A stretch of DNA of 64,000 nucleotides from Clavelina lepadiformis (GCF_947623445.1 NC_135248.1:12719820-12783819); one strand, 5' to 3'; shown: positions 34,001 to 47,035, counted from the first letter of the stretch. Program-made: numbers and translations. Notes: generated by a model from the letters alone, not told the origin.

Positions 34001-37000
34001 TTTGAGAAACGTTTTGCTTTCAACGCTCTTTAAACTGGCAAAGGAATTTTTTATTAGGGCAAAGGAATTTACGAGCATATTTTGACATCAACCTGATCTT
34101 AGAATATAATATCCTGAACTTTAAGTTATATCAAACCCATTGATTTCGGTGATATGAACAAAAATCTTATGACAGTGACACTCTTACGACCGTCTATAAA
34201 AAACATAACCAGTACAGAAGATACGACTTTCTTTCCTGGTTTTTAGAATCACCTAAAAATACCAATTTAATAGAAAAACATTTTAACTCCAGGTATGCCT
34301 TCCACTTGCATACCGTCCATGACTGCAGACCACGATATAAGATCTTCGTATACTATCAACGGGATACTCGGGATTCCTCCATCCAATCCTCATCTTCTTC
34401 CACATCATGTCCACGGCTCTTCTACGGAGACAAATCCCGCAATGTACAATTACCCGAAAGGGGCCCACCTCACCCCTCCTGGCGGTGTCTCCGTTCCGAG
34501 GATGCAGATTTATCCTCCTCACCAAACACAAGGTACGATATGTTTTCCATCACTCTATCTGCGTTTCATTTTGCCTTTTTATCATCCATCTTTATTGGTT
34601 TTATGGCATTTTATTCGTTACGTGAATCAAAAAGTCGTTTACATTTACAAAGAAACGTAGTAGGTCTAAAGCAGACGAATTATGAAAAAAAACGATTTTA
34701 TTGCTAAATTTATGCTAAATTTTATTGCTTAATTTATTTTATTAAGCAAAAAAATCACACCACCCTACCCAAAAAAATCATTCTGGCCTCATGATTGATC
34801 GATCACACATACCCGCGCAAATGCGGCTACGTGTTAAATATTTTAAGACTTTAAGTTTGAAATGATGGAGCGTTAGTTGTCGACAAGCTGTTCATTATCC
34901 CGTACAGTTGTAGGCCTAATAACAGCCGCTTTTTACATGTTCGAGAGCCGTTCGTTTTCCTGTGGTAATTTCCTGTGACACCAAACGATTACAGAAAAGC
35001 GACTGGAAGAGGTCACGAAGGTATAGAAAGGAAGCAATAACCCGGTGTCTAACCCATTTCGAAAATTGCCCCGGGATAAAAGCGATCCGGGCGTGTTTTA
35101 GTCTAAACAGGGCAACGTTTAGACTGTCACATGATGCAAATTAACTCCAGGGCAGACCTATTTAAGTTCGGGTAATTGAATGAGACCAGTTGAATCACGT
35201 ATCGAAAATTGTTTTCTGAAAACACCAGCGGCAATGGGAACAGTAACTAGTTAGCCGGTACGCTATGAATCAAACGAGCGATTAAGTCAAGATAGACGGC
35301 CCTTCTCATTGTGGGTTGTTTACGGTGTGACGTCGATGGGTAACATCATACCATGGTGTTTTGGTCCCGCTATTAGCGTAATCAACATCACCCAATAAAA
35401 AACGCAGAAAGCAAACGTCGCGTCAATTTCTCAAAACTGTTCAACACCTACGTAATGTTCAACGAAGTAATAAGAAGAAAGGAGAACTGATTCACCGGCC
35501 AAAGAAATGGTAACGTTAAAATAATGTCCAACTGGGCATAGACGGTCGTTGTGTTCTTTCTTCCCATGAAAGTATAAAGCACCAACGCCCAAATCAGTCG
35601 CTTAATTATTTGATCCAATTATACGTGCCCGAGTAAAGACACGTGTTTTTGATTGTGTTTGGACAAGCTTTTTAAGGCTCGTTAGCGAAGGTCGAGGAGT
35701 GAGTAATGTTTGAATTCCTCACTCAAGTCATGCAATGGGCTATGATTGATGCCACCATAAATGAACGTCTTCTGCCATTAGCAGGTAAAAAACTTGAAGT
35801 TTGTGTATTGGGAGAGTTACTTCGGAAACTTTATTGGTCAATTTTACTTGGGCTTTCGTTTTAACCATATACGATAATTTTAAACTGATAATAAATTTTT
35901 AACTTAAAACTAAAGCTTTTTTACATGAGCGTTTATAAATGCAAAAATACCGAAAAAATTAGCCCATCTAAATTACCAAATACTTTACATAAGTTAAGCA
36001 ATTTCTTTGGAAACCTGGTACCTTCGACAGAACAAACAATATCGTCAAAATATCCTGACCATTTCGCTTTATGATAAAGTCTGAATCCTAACGCTTAAGC
36101 CTAGCATTAGTGGGTCTTAACCGTTTGGTCTTTAACAACCCGTTTGACTGCAGCATTACGTTGGCGGTACCTGACTATTCAGAAAAGGGATTTCAAGGCG
36201 ACATGTAATAATTGGTTTTACTTTCAATGATCTACGAAGGAAACGATAGTAAGGATCAAAGGGTGCCACTAGGCATCATGGGTCGTATTCAACTGGCGCC
36301 TACGGGATTGCTGGATTTCAGTCAGTCTAAAACACGTGAAAAGTTCGTGCCTTGTTCTTCTTGTAGCACCTTTGTACGAATCGGTGTAGACGCTTAATTA
36401 CAGCGTTCAATACACATCTTAACCGGGGCTTTAGCAAGACTTAATTTCATTAAAACAGACCGACATTAAAATTTACCGTGGCCTACTACATCATTTGGAC
36501 AACCACAAAATCTTGGACATCCCTTCAATATTTCCCAGGGGCTGCGAAGTCATTTTTCAGAATTTCAAACTTTATTAGCTCAAGGGTTCCAAGAAAGCAG
36601 CTGACAACAGCTTTACACGTAACGACTCCTCCTTTTAAGAATCTTCTGCTGTAGTAAAATCACCATCATCATCTTACTTGAATTATATGTCATGCGTCGT
36701 ATGACGTCACTTTTCAACTATCATCTGGTTTTTGTTTAACGAACAGGAATTATTTTTGTCAACAGAAAACGGCTACCCCAGCTTAAGCGTCCCCACAGAA
36801 GGGTCGACGAGACCTATGTACCACGACCGCTTTGCCTCAGCAGCCCACTCCCCACACCAAGCTAATCACGTGATATCGAACATGCACGGTCAGAGTTTGC
36901 AGGGAACACAACGCCAGTTTGCTGCAGGAGGAATGAAAGAAACATCTTTGGACAATAAGGTGAGCTGTTCAGTGAAACTTCAGAAAAACTGCGAAAGAGT

Positions 37001-40000
37001 TTTCGAAATGTATAGGGCTGCGGATAGCTTACATCAGTGTGCTACAGGTTAGGCGTTGTGGTGCTTTCAAGCTGTGACGCGACACGGGGGTCTATTATTT
37101 GCTTGGATTTGAGCTCAAAAACAAACTTTATTGTAACTCAGTACAACAATTTCTGGACAAGTGTCATATCATAAGCATCAAAATTCTTTAGTGGAGTCAA
37201 AGCTGAATATTTCTCTACTTTGTGGTGCAGCGCGGCCGGAGTACTGTGTAAATAAAACAGACCTAAACTTAATGAGCCTCACCTTAACCTCCAACGTATA
37301 TAATGGGGTTAGTTTTGGGTGAGGGTTTGGGTGAGGATTCTAGCACGTCACGTCTGTTGTTCCAGACGGAGTTATAAACTCGTATACTTGATAAAGTTTG
37401 CAGTTTCTAGAGTTTCTATTTTAGGTGTAAATATCACGAAAATATCAAATATCACGAAAATGATCCCACAGAGGCGACTTGACCGGTTATCGAGTGCCTT
37501 TTTTGCCACCTGTGACTTTTCTGTTGAAAAATCAGACAATGTGTCACAGTAACAGTAAAAAATATGGCCAAAATGACATATTATTTAGCGCTATTTTTCT
37601 GTGGTGCGTTATTGGAAACATAAACAACGTAATATGTTGTATAGTTTGGCTATATTTTTGTTATCAAATTTCTGACTATATTTGAATACAAATTCAAACG
37701 ACAGTGTAAACGCTACAAGCGCAAACATATTAAAATGTTAGAGGAAGAAGTTTTCTATACAGACATTATATGATTTATGGCCGAGTACTTATTTACCTAC
37801 ATCCTGTTCAGGTTTTTTGAAAAGAAATTACGGGTTCCAAAAATCACTGGCTTCGGTATTTTTTTATGTATTTCTAATAGATGTGTTGAGCCCTTTTGCA
37901 AATCGAAAACAAACTTGCAAGACGAGTTAATACAGGAACCGATCGTCAATTCATATTTAATTTGTTTACTTTGGTCCCAATAGAGGAGATTCTCGGTACT
38001 AAAAATATCATAAGCGATCACGATATTTGCCGATGCTTGAAATAAAACCTCACAGTTGCGGTTTTCCAGGTTTTAAAATTGATCTTCATCGTGATCCCGC
38101 GACAGCAAAATTTTTTGATCTTACAGTAAATGCTTTTGTCTTTTTCTCCCGACTCAGTCATCTTATTTTGTCTCTCGTTGTTTTTCGTTGTGCTTGTTTC
38201 TGAGTGTTTCTTTTAGGTTTCGTGCAGTTCCATTATTGTTCCTTGAAATTCTCGAAGCCGCTTTTGAAGGAGGAAATATAAAGAAACAAAACCTTTTGTT
38301 ACTTCTTTTATCTCGATAATAAAGCCCCTTTCTTGTTTCGCGATAATCATGGGTAAATATTATCCTACTGGATGGTGCCAACAAAAGGGGGTGCGCGTTT
38401 TAGACCCTATAATTTAAGCGCGAAGACAATCTTCCTACATTCTATAAAGATCATTTTTGCGCTGAGGAAGCGACATAAGGAAAGAATTCTTTGCCAAAGC
38501 ACGAATCTTCCCTAAGACCTATTATTTTGTTTGGAATAACATATAACCGTTATGTCCGTATATTGTTTTGAAATAGTACTGGAAAATTTACGCTTCTTGT
38601 GCCTTTTCAATACAAGCAGTAGTATTGTTGTTAAATTATTTTTCATAATTACACCAACACGACTTTGCATTCAAATGAATGGTGAATGCTTGTACCTTGT
38701 ATTTCGAAATCTAGTTTATTTTATCAGGACCTAAAGTCTAAAGTGTTTCAAAGGCATAGAAACCTTAACGATTTTTTAAATATTTCAGGCGACCAACCGA
38801 AGCGAATACGATACGTTCGGACAGTGTGGGACAATGGTCCCCCGCACCACGGCACCTGCCAGTACCGCCTGCGGGAGTTTGCACCAATCTCGCCCGGAGA
38901 GCTCTTCAGCAATCTACACAGGTACAGTAGGGTGGTTTTTAATTACGTCATCCTCATTACGTCATGCCTGTGTCATGTAGACGTTGTCTGTGAAGTCACG
39001 ACAGTTATGATTGTAGTAACGTACGTTTCATGAAATGAAGTTTAGTAAGTTTCATGATGTAATGAACCCATGAGAATATTAGGGTTCCGTTGGCCTCAAG
39101 TCACCCGCTTCACCCTGTTCATCACCCACAGGTAGTAGCGGTCAAATTGGAAGTGAACGTGATCGGGTTATTAGCATTAAAGAGGAAACCGATGATTTGG
39201 GGGCAACTGTGACCCCAGCTGCAAAACACCTCAACACCAATGCAATCGATAAATTGAACCCAATCTCGCAGTACCCCCAAGTTGTTAGTTCACCCCACAC
39301 ACCCCGCCCAGCATCGCACGAACCCCAACTCACCACGATGCAACCCATCGACCCCGCAGCTAACCAACCTACCAGACCTAACCAACCTGGGGATTCCCTG
39401 CAGACTGCCCCAGGGGTACACTCCGGTACTATTGCGAGTACGGTACCAACCCAACAAGAACCTACACCAGTACAATACCAACCTCCTAAACCCGCTGCTC
39501 CAATAGAGATTTCGTCATCTTACCAACCGTTTCTTTACCCCACTTCTCAAGCTCTTCCGACGACAAACATGGGGCCCGGCTACTCTCCTTTTGCCCCTGG
39601 TTACGCACACGATCCCGCATTCGTGATGCATCCTAACCAAAACCATGCTCCCAACCAACCGTTTTTCCCCGCCTTGCCCCCGAATGATCATCGGGATCCA
39701 AACCAATCCTCTCCTTCGTGCCCCTCCCTCCCCCCGGTCCCGTCATTCCTGCACGGTTCATCTCATCCAAATTATCATCATCATGCTCACTACGCTCCAT
39801 CGACATCTTCTAATCAAACACAACTCTCAGGTAGTTCTTTCATTCGTAGTTGTCTTAAACACTAACTCTGTTCTACATACCACATGTTCCTTTATGTTGA
39901 CTGGGTAGTGTCATTTTGGTTGTGTTAATGTGCTTGATTTTTATGGTTTTAGTGGTTACGTTTATGTGACCTTTTTGACTTTTTTATTACTTCATAAATC

Positions 40001-42510
40001 ACTTTGCCTCTCTCTGTACAAAACATTTTTTTTATGGGCTGAGATCTAAGGTTGTGCGCAGACGACAACTTAAACAGCGTTATAACTGTAAAATGCAGCC
40101 AAGCGTCGGTAGAGCAATTGAGTCCAAAATTAAAAGATTTCTGAACCACTTGGGAACCTGACAGCGATTTCATGTATAGCGATAAATAAAATAATGACTG
40201 TGATCTGTAAAAAAGATAATATTTCAGCCGCACAGCAATCGTTGATTACTTCTTCTAGCTTTTTAATTTTTGTTTTAACAGATTTACACCCGACATCTTA
40301 GTTGGTTGTCAAGCTTATGATTACAGTTGAGTGGGTACCCGGTGACCCTCGCAGTAAGTCGCATGATACCAACTACACGCTTGCACCTGTTTAAGCGAAA
40401 ATTTAACCCAGAACTTACTGAATTTACTTCCGCAGTTGTGGGTGAAACATTAAGTTCTGGAAATGGTTGAAAACCGGGTTAAACTGTATAGCTGTAGTTT
40501 GCGTTTTTCATTTTTTCAACCAAATCTTGAATTCGCTCTTGTATAAGTTCTATGTTTTAGCTACAATAACATCACAATCAAAAATTTTGTAAAATCTTTC
40601 TGTGTACAGTATTTCCTATAAAAAAATTTAATAAATATTTAAATAAATTTTCTACAAAAAGGAATCCAAATTTTAAAGTAATTTTGCCAAAAACACTTTT
40701 TGTTTTGCCTTTAAACCGGCAGACTTGTTCACGGGACACTCACTTATCAATGTTTCGAAGTCGCAGCGCTTTCATTACGACTGGTGCCTATTCTGCAGAT
40801 CTAGTGCCAATAGGATGTTAGATTTGCCTAATTTTAGTATATGATAGTAATATAAGGTAACCCTAAATATGTGGAACACAAAACATAAATAAACTCATTG
40901 AGATTTTATAGCTTAATGGGTTTTGGTAAATATCAGCGTTTTTAAAATTGGGGCCACGGGACAACTTCTGCGCCCACCCCAAGGCACAAAAGGATAAGTT
41001 TCTGCCACCATTTTGGAAAAGCGAAAACTTGAAAACGAAATGGTTTTCATCTGATTAAGGCCTGATACGTCACGGCAAAGCTATGCACATTTTTTAATTT
41101 AAATTTAACATTATAAGATTAACCTTTCATGTATTTTCGGGAAATTTTGCGTGCAAGGAGAATAAGCCTGTTTTTTGTTATAAAAATAACCGTTATTTAA
41201 ATCACCTGCGATTTTCGTTTGTGGGTGACGTACTTTTGCGACGTGCTCCTACGTAAACTCTGTCTACTTTTGTGCGGGGGGAAGAACGTAATTTTTAAGC
41301 AAGGCAGCAATTTTGCGGGATTACTCAACGACCTAGCAGCACCAAAAAGAGACATTATTACGAAACAGGAGCGAGCTGTGTTATCAGGATAAACCTAATT
41401 ACGGCATTCTAAAAGAGCTTTGTGAGGTAATAAGGCGATCGTTGAGATACGACAGAAGACAATATTTAGAGTGGGACGCAAGTTAATCCCTGTGGTTGAT
41501 GGCTTCATGTTATGTATTTTTACGGGGCTTAAGGATGTTTTTGCAGAAAATCTTCATCGGTCTTGTTTTCATTTTTATTTTCCTTTGCTTGCTTTTTTTA
41601 ACTATACTCACTTACTGTTTTTTCTCTCTTTCTAAAAGTGAAGCTTTTTGTCGTATATTTTTGAACATTTTACGCAAATTTAACTCTAAATTTTCAGTCT
41701 TGCCTCACCAAGATCCGAACAGAAGCGAAGGATGTGACGTAGCAAACGGAAGTCCATCCTGCGTCCCCACTACATCACTTCCGTCAACTTGTGATAACAA
41801 TGCCTATTCTGACGTCAACAATCCAGCTTCGTATTCCGCGATAAAGACATCATCACAGAAAACACCTCTACCGCCAGCTACCGATCACTCTCTTTATGGT
41901 AAGTTGACCACAACGAACTGCTCGCAACGAATAAATTACTGTTTTCATGGACTCGCATATTAATTATTTGCTGGCTCCATTTACAATACAGAATGTTCAG
42001 TAAAGGTTTTGTAACGTCACGTAGCAAAGGTTTGAAGTAAACAGAGTTACTCTTCCCTGACAGGCAGCAATTACCCAGACCAGCGAAGCGCGAGGCACCC
42101 CTATACAGGCTACAACGAATCATGGAAAATCACTCAACCGCCCGTTTTCGGTGAGTTTTTTTTGGGCGTTGGAGAGTAATTTCAAGGTTATTTTAGTTGG
42201 TTTGGTTGGATTTATAGTTTTGTAAACAATTAGTTATACATTTACGGACAATTGACAATAGATTTACAAAGAAATATTTATAAGTCATTACTTTAATGGG
42301 AAATGTTGGTATATATAGAAAAAATTACAGCTCCAACAAACATTTAACATAAAATGACATTTAATCAAGAAAATCACAAATGTTCTTTTGTTAGATGGGG
42401 CCCCGGTACATCTGCACGATGGCGTTGCGGAGCAAGATTCGAGTTTGAACAATTTAAGATTGCGCGCAAAGGAACACACGGCAAATATGGGACTAATAAG
42501 TGCACAGTAG
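24966..42510 (+). CDS. Pax2/5/8: Pax2/5/8 paired-box transcription factor, 11 exons
   Basis: Nuclear DNA-binding regulator of the Pax2/5/8 subfamily (in chordates: CNS regionalisation, pharynx, sensory organs). Exons: 24966-25068 (tentative), 31584-31749, 32420-32617, 33761-33849, 34293-34532, 36766-36959, 38789-38921, 39132-39830, 41698-41898, 42064-42150, 42395-42510. All junctions are GT/AG and in phase, giving 741 residues. The paired domain (about 35-161) reads [20 protein letters not shown] .. [20 protein letters not shown] and [24 protein letters not shown] and the VNGRPLP words place it in Pax2/5/8. Octapeptide YTINGILG is at 205-212. No partial homeodomain is visible before [10 protein letters not shown]. 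Exon 8 adds about 230 Pro/Gln/Ser-rich residues, making the protein much longer than vertebrate members (about 400). [11 protein letters not shown] (about 686-696) matches the vertebrate transactivation-domain motif. The end [16 protein letters not shown] is OAR-like. Exons 2-11 are firm; exon 1 is inferred. Confidence 0.9.
25069..31583 (+). other. Large first intron / upstream region of Pax2/5/8
   Basis: No independent gene is supported. Noted content: a GC-richer block at 25427-25651 that reads openly on the minus strand and may be a dispersed repeat; CRE words TGACGTCA at 26770-26777 with a second gacgtcac nearby; an inverted CCAAT palindrome at 29962-29983; and the weak alternative first exon at 30896. 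The length and these motifs fit a cis-regulatory intron. Confidence 0.4.
29962..29983. repeat. Perfect 9-bp palindrome of CCAAT boxes
   Basis: GATTGGTCT and its exact reverse complement AGACCAATC flank a 4-bp loop. Each arm contains a CCAAT box, one per strand, so the site could bind NF-Y or form a small hairpin. It lies 1.6 kb upstream of the first paired-domain exon. Confidence 0.55.
34533..36765 (+). other. Pax2/5/8 intron 5, nothing further recognised
   Basis: A 2.2-kb intron with no supported gene or repeat. The segment at about 35320-35400 contains a forkhead-like gttgtttac, a gtgacgtcgat half-CRE and palindromic accatggt; any enhancer role is speculative. The other Pax introns longer than 300 bp (31750-32419, 32618-33760, 33850-34292, 36960-38788, 39831-41697) likewise show nothing I can support. 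Confidence 0.4.
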
Positions 42511-43306
42511 TTTCAGCCTTGATCAAACTGGTGCAGTATTTTTCTGAATTTGACGAAGAACTTGCTTAATATTGCCAAATGTACGACGTTTGGAATTTTG
42601 TGATTTTTTTTCTTATTGTTTATGTAATATGTGTATTTCGTTGTGATACCACCTTATTACTTCAAATTACAGTAGAATGTATAAGTTAATTGTAGATGTT
42701 ACAAACTTTGTCTGTTCGCTTGTTTTTTTCTGAAATAGCTACTCGATCGTCTAGAGTTTGTTTTTTTTGTGGCAAACATGCTTTTTGTGTGCGTCTCCCT
42801 AAAGTTTAAGCTACCTAAAATCTGCCAAAAATGTTTTATCAAACCGCTTGTAGCAGAATGGTTGTAAGTGTATAAAGCACATTAGTAAGACTGCTTATAA
42901 ACGGTTGAATACCTTCAAATTAGACCTTAGATGTGCTAAAACACTGCCAATTTAGCCATATAAGTCACTTTGTATGGAGCCAAATTTGTTTCCTTACGAA
43001 AGTTGCTGATTGGTATTTTTTATAGTGTTTGTGTGGAAAGAGTATTCTGTATCTTTTTGCTTTACTTGTACATGGTTTGTTTTCTTACATTATATCGTAC
43101 CGGTTTTATTCCAGCTTTGCGTCTCTCTATTCCATGTCAACCACATTACGTCATCCAAACGCGTTACGTCATTGAAATCTACGTCATTTTCTTATACAGT
43201 TTGCTATAAATGCAGTAGCCATGCAGAATGACTGATCTTAATAAGGTCCCTGATAGTTTTATTGACCTTGTAAGGCGCAAGTGCAAGTTTTTCGACAGAC
43301 TATTTC

Positions 43307-43312
43307 AATAAA
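43307..43312 (+). terminator. Candidate Pax2/5/8 polyadenylation signal
   Basis: This is the first AATAAA after the stop at 42510, followed at once by a GT-rich stretch (tgtttgttcg) as expected downstream of a cleavage site. It would give a 3' UTR of about 800 nt. Confidence 0.4.
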
Positions 43313-44350
43313 TGTTTGTTCGTCTTCTAACTGTACTTGTGTCATTTAATTTGGAGCGACCTTGATAGACAGAAAGCCGAAGTTGTCTTGCTTATGTACA
43401 CGCAACAAATGTTAAGAAGCATTCCTGGTTGAAAACGGTTGAAAAGTAGACGCACGCTGCGTCTGAACATACAGTTCATTTCTGAAAAATTAAACCGCGC
43501 AATTAAAGGTTAATTTCTATAACCCAAGATCAACAAATTAACTGGTCACACAAAAGTTAAAAAAACTTATGAGAAGAAATAAACCGCTTTGAAGTGTAGT
43601 CAGCTTTGATTCACCAACCATTTAGGCGCTTGGTGTCTTTCAGCGGTACTAAAAGTGTAGGTAGCTTTACCGCTAGGTTTCAGTAAAAGTTCAAAATGAC
43701 CAAATTTTCCCGCTTTTCTCACTCACACAATTAATAAAAATAGAGACAAATCTGTCGGTGAGTGCTGGCGGTAGGACGTCGTTTGTTCTTTGCTCTGACA
43801 GTGAGTTTTTAACTATATGACAACGTCTTCTTTTGTGCGTAGTTTTCAATTATAAATATCATGAACACTCAAGTGTTACCCTGGTGACGTGCCTCGCCGT
43901 GAAGCAGGCCGAGACGTTTATTCTCGTTACGCAACACACGTGACCCCAATTATCTGCTACGACGGGTCGTTCCATTTTTGATTGTGCGGTGGACAGTTGC
44001 TTTGTTTGAGAATAAATAATCGAGCTAAAGCGTACAGTCTCGTTCATTAGAAAATGCGAAAACGTATTTGTCATTTGTCTACAACAAGGGTAGGTCCTTT
44101 TTGGAAGAATGTACACTTTTGTTCACTTCACGTTCAAATGAGCTGAACATCCTGAAATATTGCTCACCAGACCCTAATTAAGCTTCGGTTCGTTCCTTTT
44201 TGGTAGATTTTCCTTTGTTTTTGTGTTGATTGTTATTTCTTTGCTGATATTCAAACGAGGTAATATTGTTTTCATTTTGCTTTTGATTGATCGACAATTA
44301 ACACTGCTCTTTAGCGCTTTGGTGTCGAAAAGTTACTGAAGAAACAACTC
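43313..44350. other. Intergenic, nothing recognised
   Basis: No gene or repeat is supported between the Pax 3' end and the first duplicated promoter segment. Confidence 0.45.
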
Positions 44351-45447
44351 AAACGATGACGCTTTTAAACTAAAGTGTGTATAAAAATAGATTTGTTACC
44401 ATCATCAAGTCAAAGCCAGCCATGCCAAATAAGTGTGGAATAAGAATGCACGGGCGAGGCAGTATTATATAACGAACGAATGCCAGATAATTTTATGTAG
44501 TTGGAAAGTCTGATGTTTGCAGCGAAATTTATCGCCTGCGAGAAAATCATAACAAATGTGATTTCTGCAAATTTCCACCAAAAACGTTTTTGATTGAAAA
44601 AGCAAAATTTATCGCTTTCTCTTGACTTAGTACGGAGCGAATTGTTCGCAGTGTATAATGATAGGGCAGCCTTATAACATTAACCAAAATATAAACAAAT
44701 ATCATAGCACCGTTGTCCAACTGCAAAAACATCTTTGCGCTCAAAGTTCTGGCCCTGGCCCATTTAACCTCAAATGAAAATAGGCATTCTAGAATCTAGA
44801 ATACAAAATCTACGAGAATCATATCATTACGCAGTCGAATCCAGAATTACGAGACTAAGTAGTTCCACGTGTCAAAATAAAACTTTCCACTCCTTTTTCT
44901 TATTTCTTTATTATCTTTACGAGCAGTCGAGCATAACGATCACGTGTATCGCGCATGATACAAGGCTGATTGCAAGAATGTCTGTCACGTGTCCAGCGCA
45001 TGATCAGTTGTTTCTTATGATGAGTATCTGGGTCATGGCATGTCAAGTCATGCGTACTTGGCGGCGTTTGTGTTTTGCATTACGTCATCATGTAAGCTCT
45101 TATAAAATATAAACAAGATATGGCTTGACACTGTGAAGGTTAACTTTAGTTTTCATTCTAAATAAGTATTCCAGGTAAGTCCTTATGTTAGAAAAAGCTT
45201 GAACATAAATGCTTACGAGAGATTGCTTTGTGCAGGATGTTCACGTCACTAGTCACAACAATTGACTCTATTATTGCATCATATGTGGTCGTTCTTCTGT
45301 TACATAAAAACTAGATCTACGTTTACCGGTTGTATCTATGTAAATAAAAAGCGACTTTAATTAAGAAAATTTTTATCAATTTTTAGAATAAACTTATTGA
45401 AAATTTATCTTAAACGACAGCTTAAGAGTACATGAGTGATGCTATAA
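44351..45447 (+). repeat. Tandem repeat unit 1 with TATA promoter
   Basis: The unit starts acgatgacgcttttaaac (44353) and the same words restart at 45448. It contains CACGTG and GCATGATAC words, then TATAAAATATAAAC at 45101 and, about 70 bp on, a donor CCAG|gtaagt (about 45173). This looks like a TATA promoter plus a short non-coding first exon. The 112-codon frame ending at the TATA box is conserved with unit 2 only as expected from duplication, so I do not call it a gene. Confidence 0.7.
45236..45304 (+). pseudogene. Relic of the transmembrane exon of the PPxY membrane-protein family
   Basis: After a tgtgcag acceptor the sequence reads MFTSLVTTIDSIIASYVVVLLLH, clearly derived from the exon that encodes TSLAVIIGSIIASFVVILLL in the two intact genes. 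It then ends in unrelated sequence after about 69 bp. No other exon of this copy is found nearby. It marks a third, largely deleted gene copy upstream of the intact one. Confidence 0.7.
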
Positions 45448-47035
45448 CGATGACGCTTTTAAACTAAAGTTTGTATAGAAAATAAATTTGATGCAATCAA
45501 CAAGTCAAAGCCACAAAGAAAGCGTCTAGCTTCTTTTGATAAGCCGTATGAGTTTTTGTACCAGGCGAAACAAGTTGAATACATGTAGTGATTTTTCAAG
45601 CTTTTTACGTATTTTTTTGCTTACGGGCGGTGTTGAAAGCATATTCTTTTCATTACTTTAACTAATTCTTGACGTTTTAAGTATTCAAATGAAATTACAT
45701 CATATCAGCGTGTATAAAGCACGCCGTAATAAAAACGCGTGCTCTCCATTTCCACTTAACTCCATTAATTTCGAATTAATTAATGGGTTTACGCGATTAA
45801 CTGGTCTACCGATTCACATGTAAACCAAGTTTAGAATACCATGCAATAAAATGTTACTTGCTTTTAACCGATTATATGAGTATTTGAGTCACAAGCACGC
45901 ATGGGCGGCGTGGCTGAGTTTTAATGGTTCAATGCTTATTTAGGTGAATTCCTTTAGGCATTTACTTTTACAAGAAAAGACTCACAGCGGGGCAGGTAAA
46001 AAACGTCGAAATTTACCCACAGTTGTGCAAAGCAGTTAAGGAGGTCAGTGCAACATTTCAAGCAGAGCCTGGTTTACAAACCAAAATCTGTCCGGGTATA
46101 ACTCTGCCAAACGTCGGATCTTGTTTAAGTTAGAAACACCGAATGTGCTGAAACAATCAAATAGTAATTGTGCGCGTAAAGCAGATGTAAACTAAGTGTG
46201 GAATAAGAATGCACGGGCGAAGCAGTATTATATAACTAACGAATGCCAGATAATGTTATGTAGTTGGAAAGTCAGATCTTTGCAGCGAAATTTATCGGCT
46301 GCGAGAAAATCATAACAAATATAATTTCTGCAAATTTCAACCAAAAACGTTTTTGATTGAAAAATGAAAATTTACCGCTTTCTCTTGACTTAGTACGGAA
46401 CGAATTGTTCGCAGTGTATAATTATAGGGCAGCCTTATAACATTAACCAAAATATAAACAAATATCATAGCACCGTTGTCCAACTGCAAAAACATCTTTG
46501 CGCTCAAAGTTCTGGCCCTGGCCCATTTAACCTCAAATGAAAATAGGCATTCTAGAATCTAGAATACAAAATCTACGAGAATCATATCATTATGCAGTCG
46601 AATCCAGAATTACGAGACCAAGTGGTTCCACGTGTCAAAATAAAACTTTCCACTCCTTTTTCTTCTCTCTTTATTATCTTTACGAGCAGTCGAGCATATC
46701 GATCATGTGTATCGCGCATGATACAAGGCTGATTGCAAGAATGTCTATCACGTGTCCAGCGCATGATCAGTTGCTTCTTACGGTGAGTATCTGTGTCATG
46801 GCATGTCAAGTCATGCGTATTTGGCGGCTTTTGTGTTTTGCATTACGTCATGAAGTAAGCTCTTATAAAATATAAACAAGATATAGCTTGGAACTGTGAA
46901 GGTTAACTTTATTTTTGATTCTAAATAAGTATTCCAGGTAAGCCCTTACGTTAGAAAAAGCTTTAACATAAGTCCTTATGAGAGATTGCTTTATCTCAAA
47001 CGACAGCTTAAGAGGACATGAGTGACATTATAGTC
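45448..47035 (+). repeat. Tandem repeat unit 2 with TATA promoter
   Basis: Direct copy of unit 1 (44351-45447). About 650 bp at 45525-46190 have no counterpart in unit 1; the segment containing the exon relic of unit 1 is missing here (gagagattgcttt joins directly to atctcaaacgacagc near 46994). TATAAAA is at 46864-46870 and a donor CCAG|gtaagc at about 46935. This is the nearest promoter to the gene at 47140. Confidence 0.7.

Noticed and set aside
39290-39706. Minus-strand frames opposite Pax exon 8
   Set aside because: They are antisense shadows of the proline-rich exon; codon bias and splice phase support the plus strand.
44774-46875. Two 112-codon frames (44774-45112 and 46537-46875) with similar translations
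   Set aside because: They are the same promoter repeat in two tandem copies, end at the TATA box, and differ as much at replacement as at silent sites. Similarity comes from duplication, not coding constraint.
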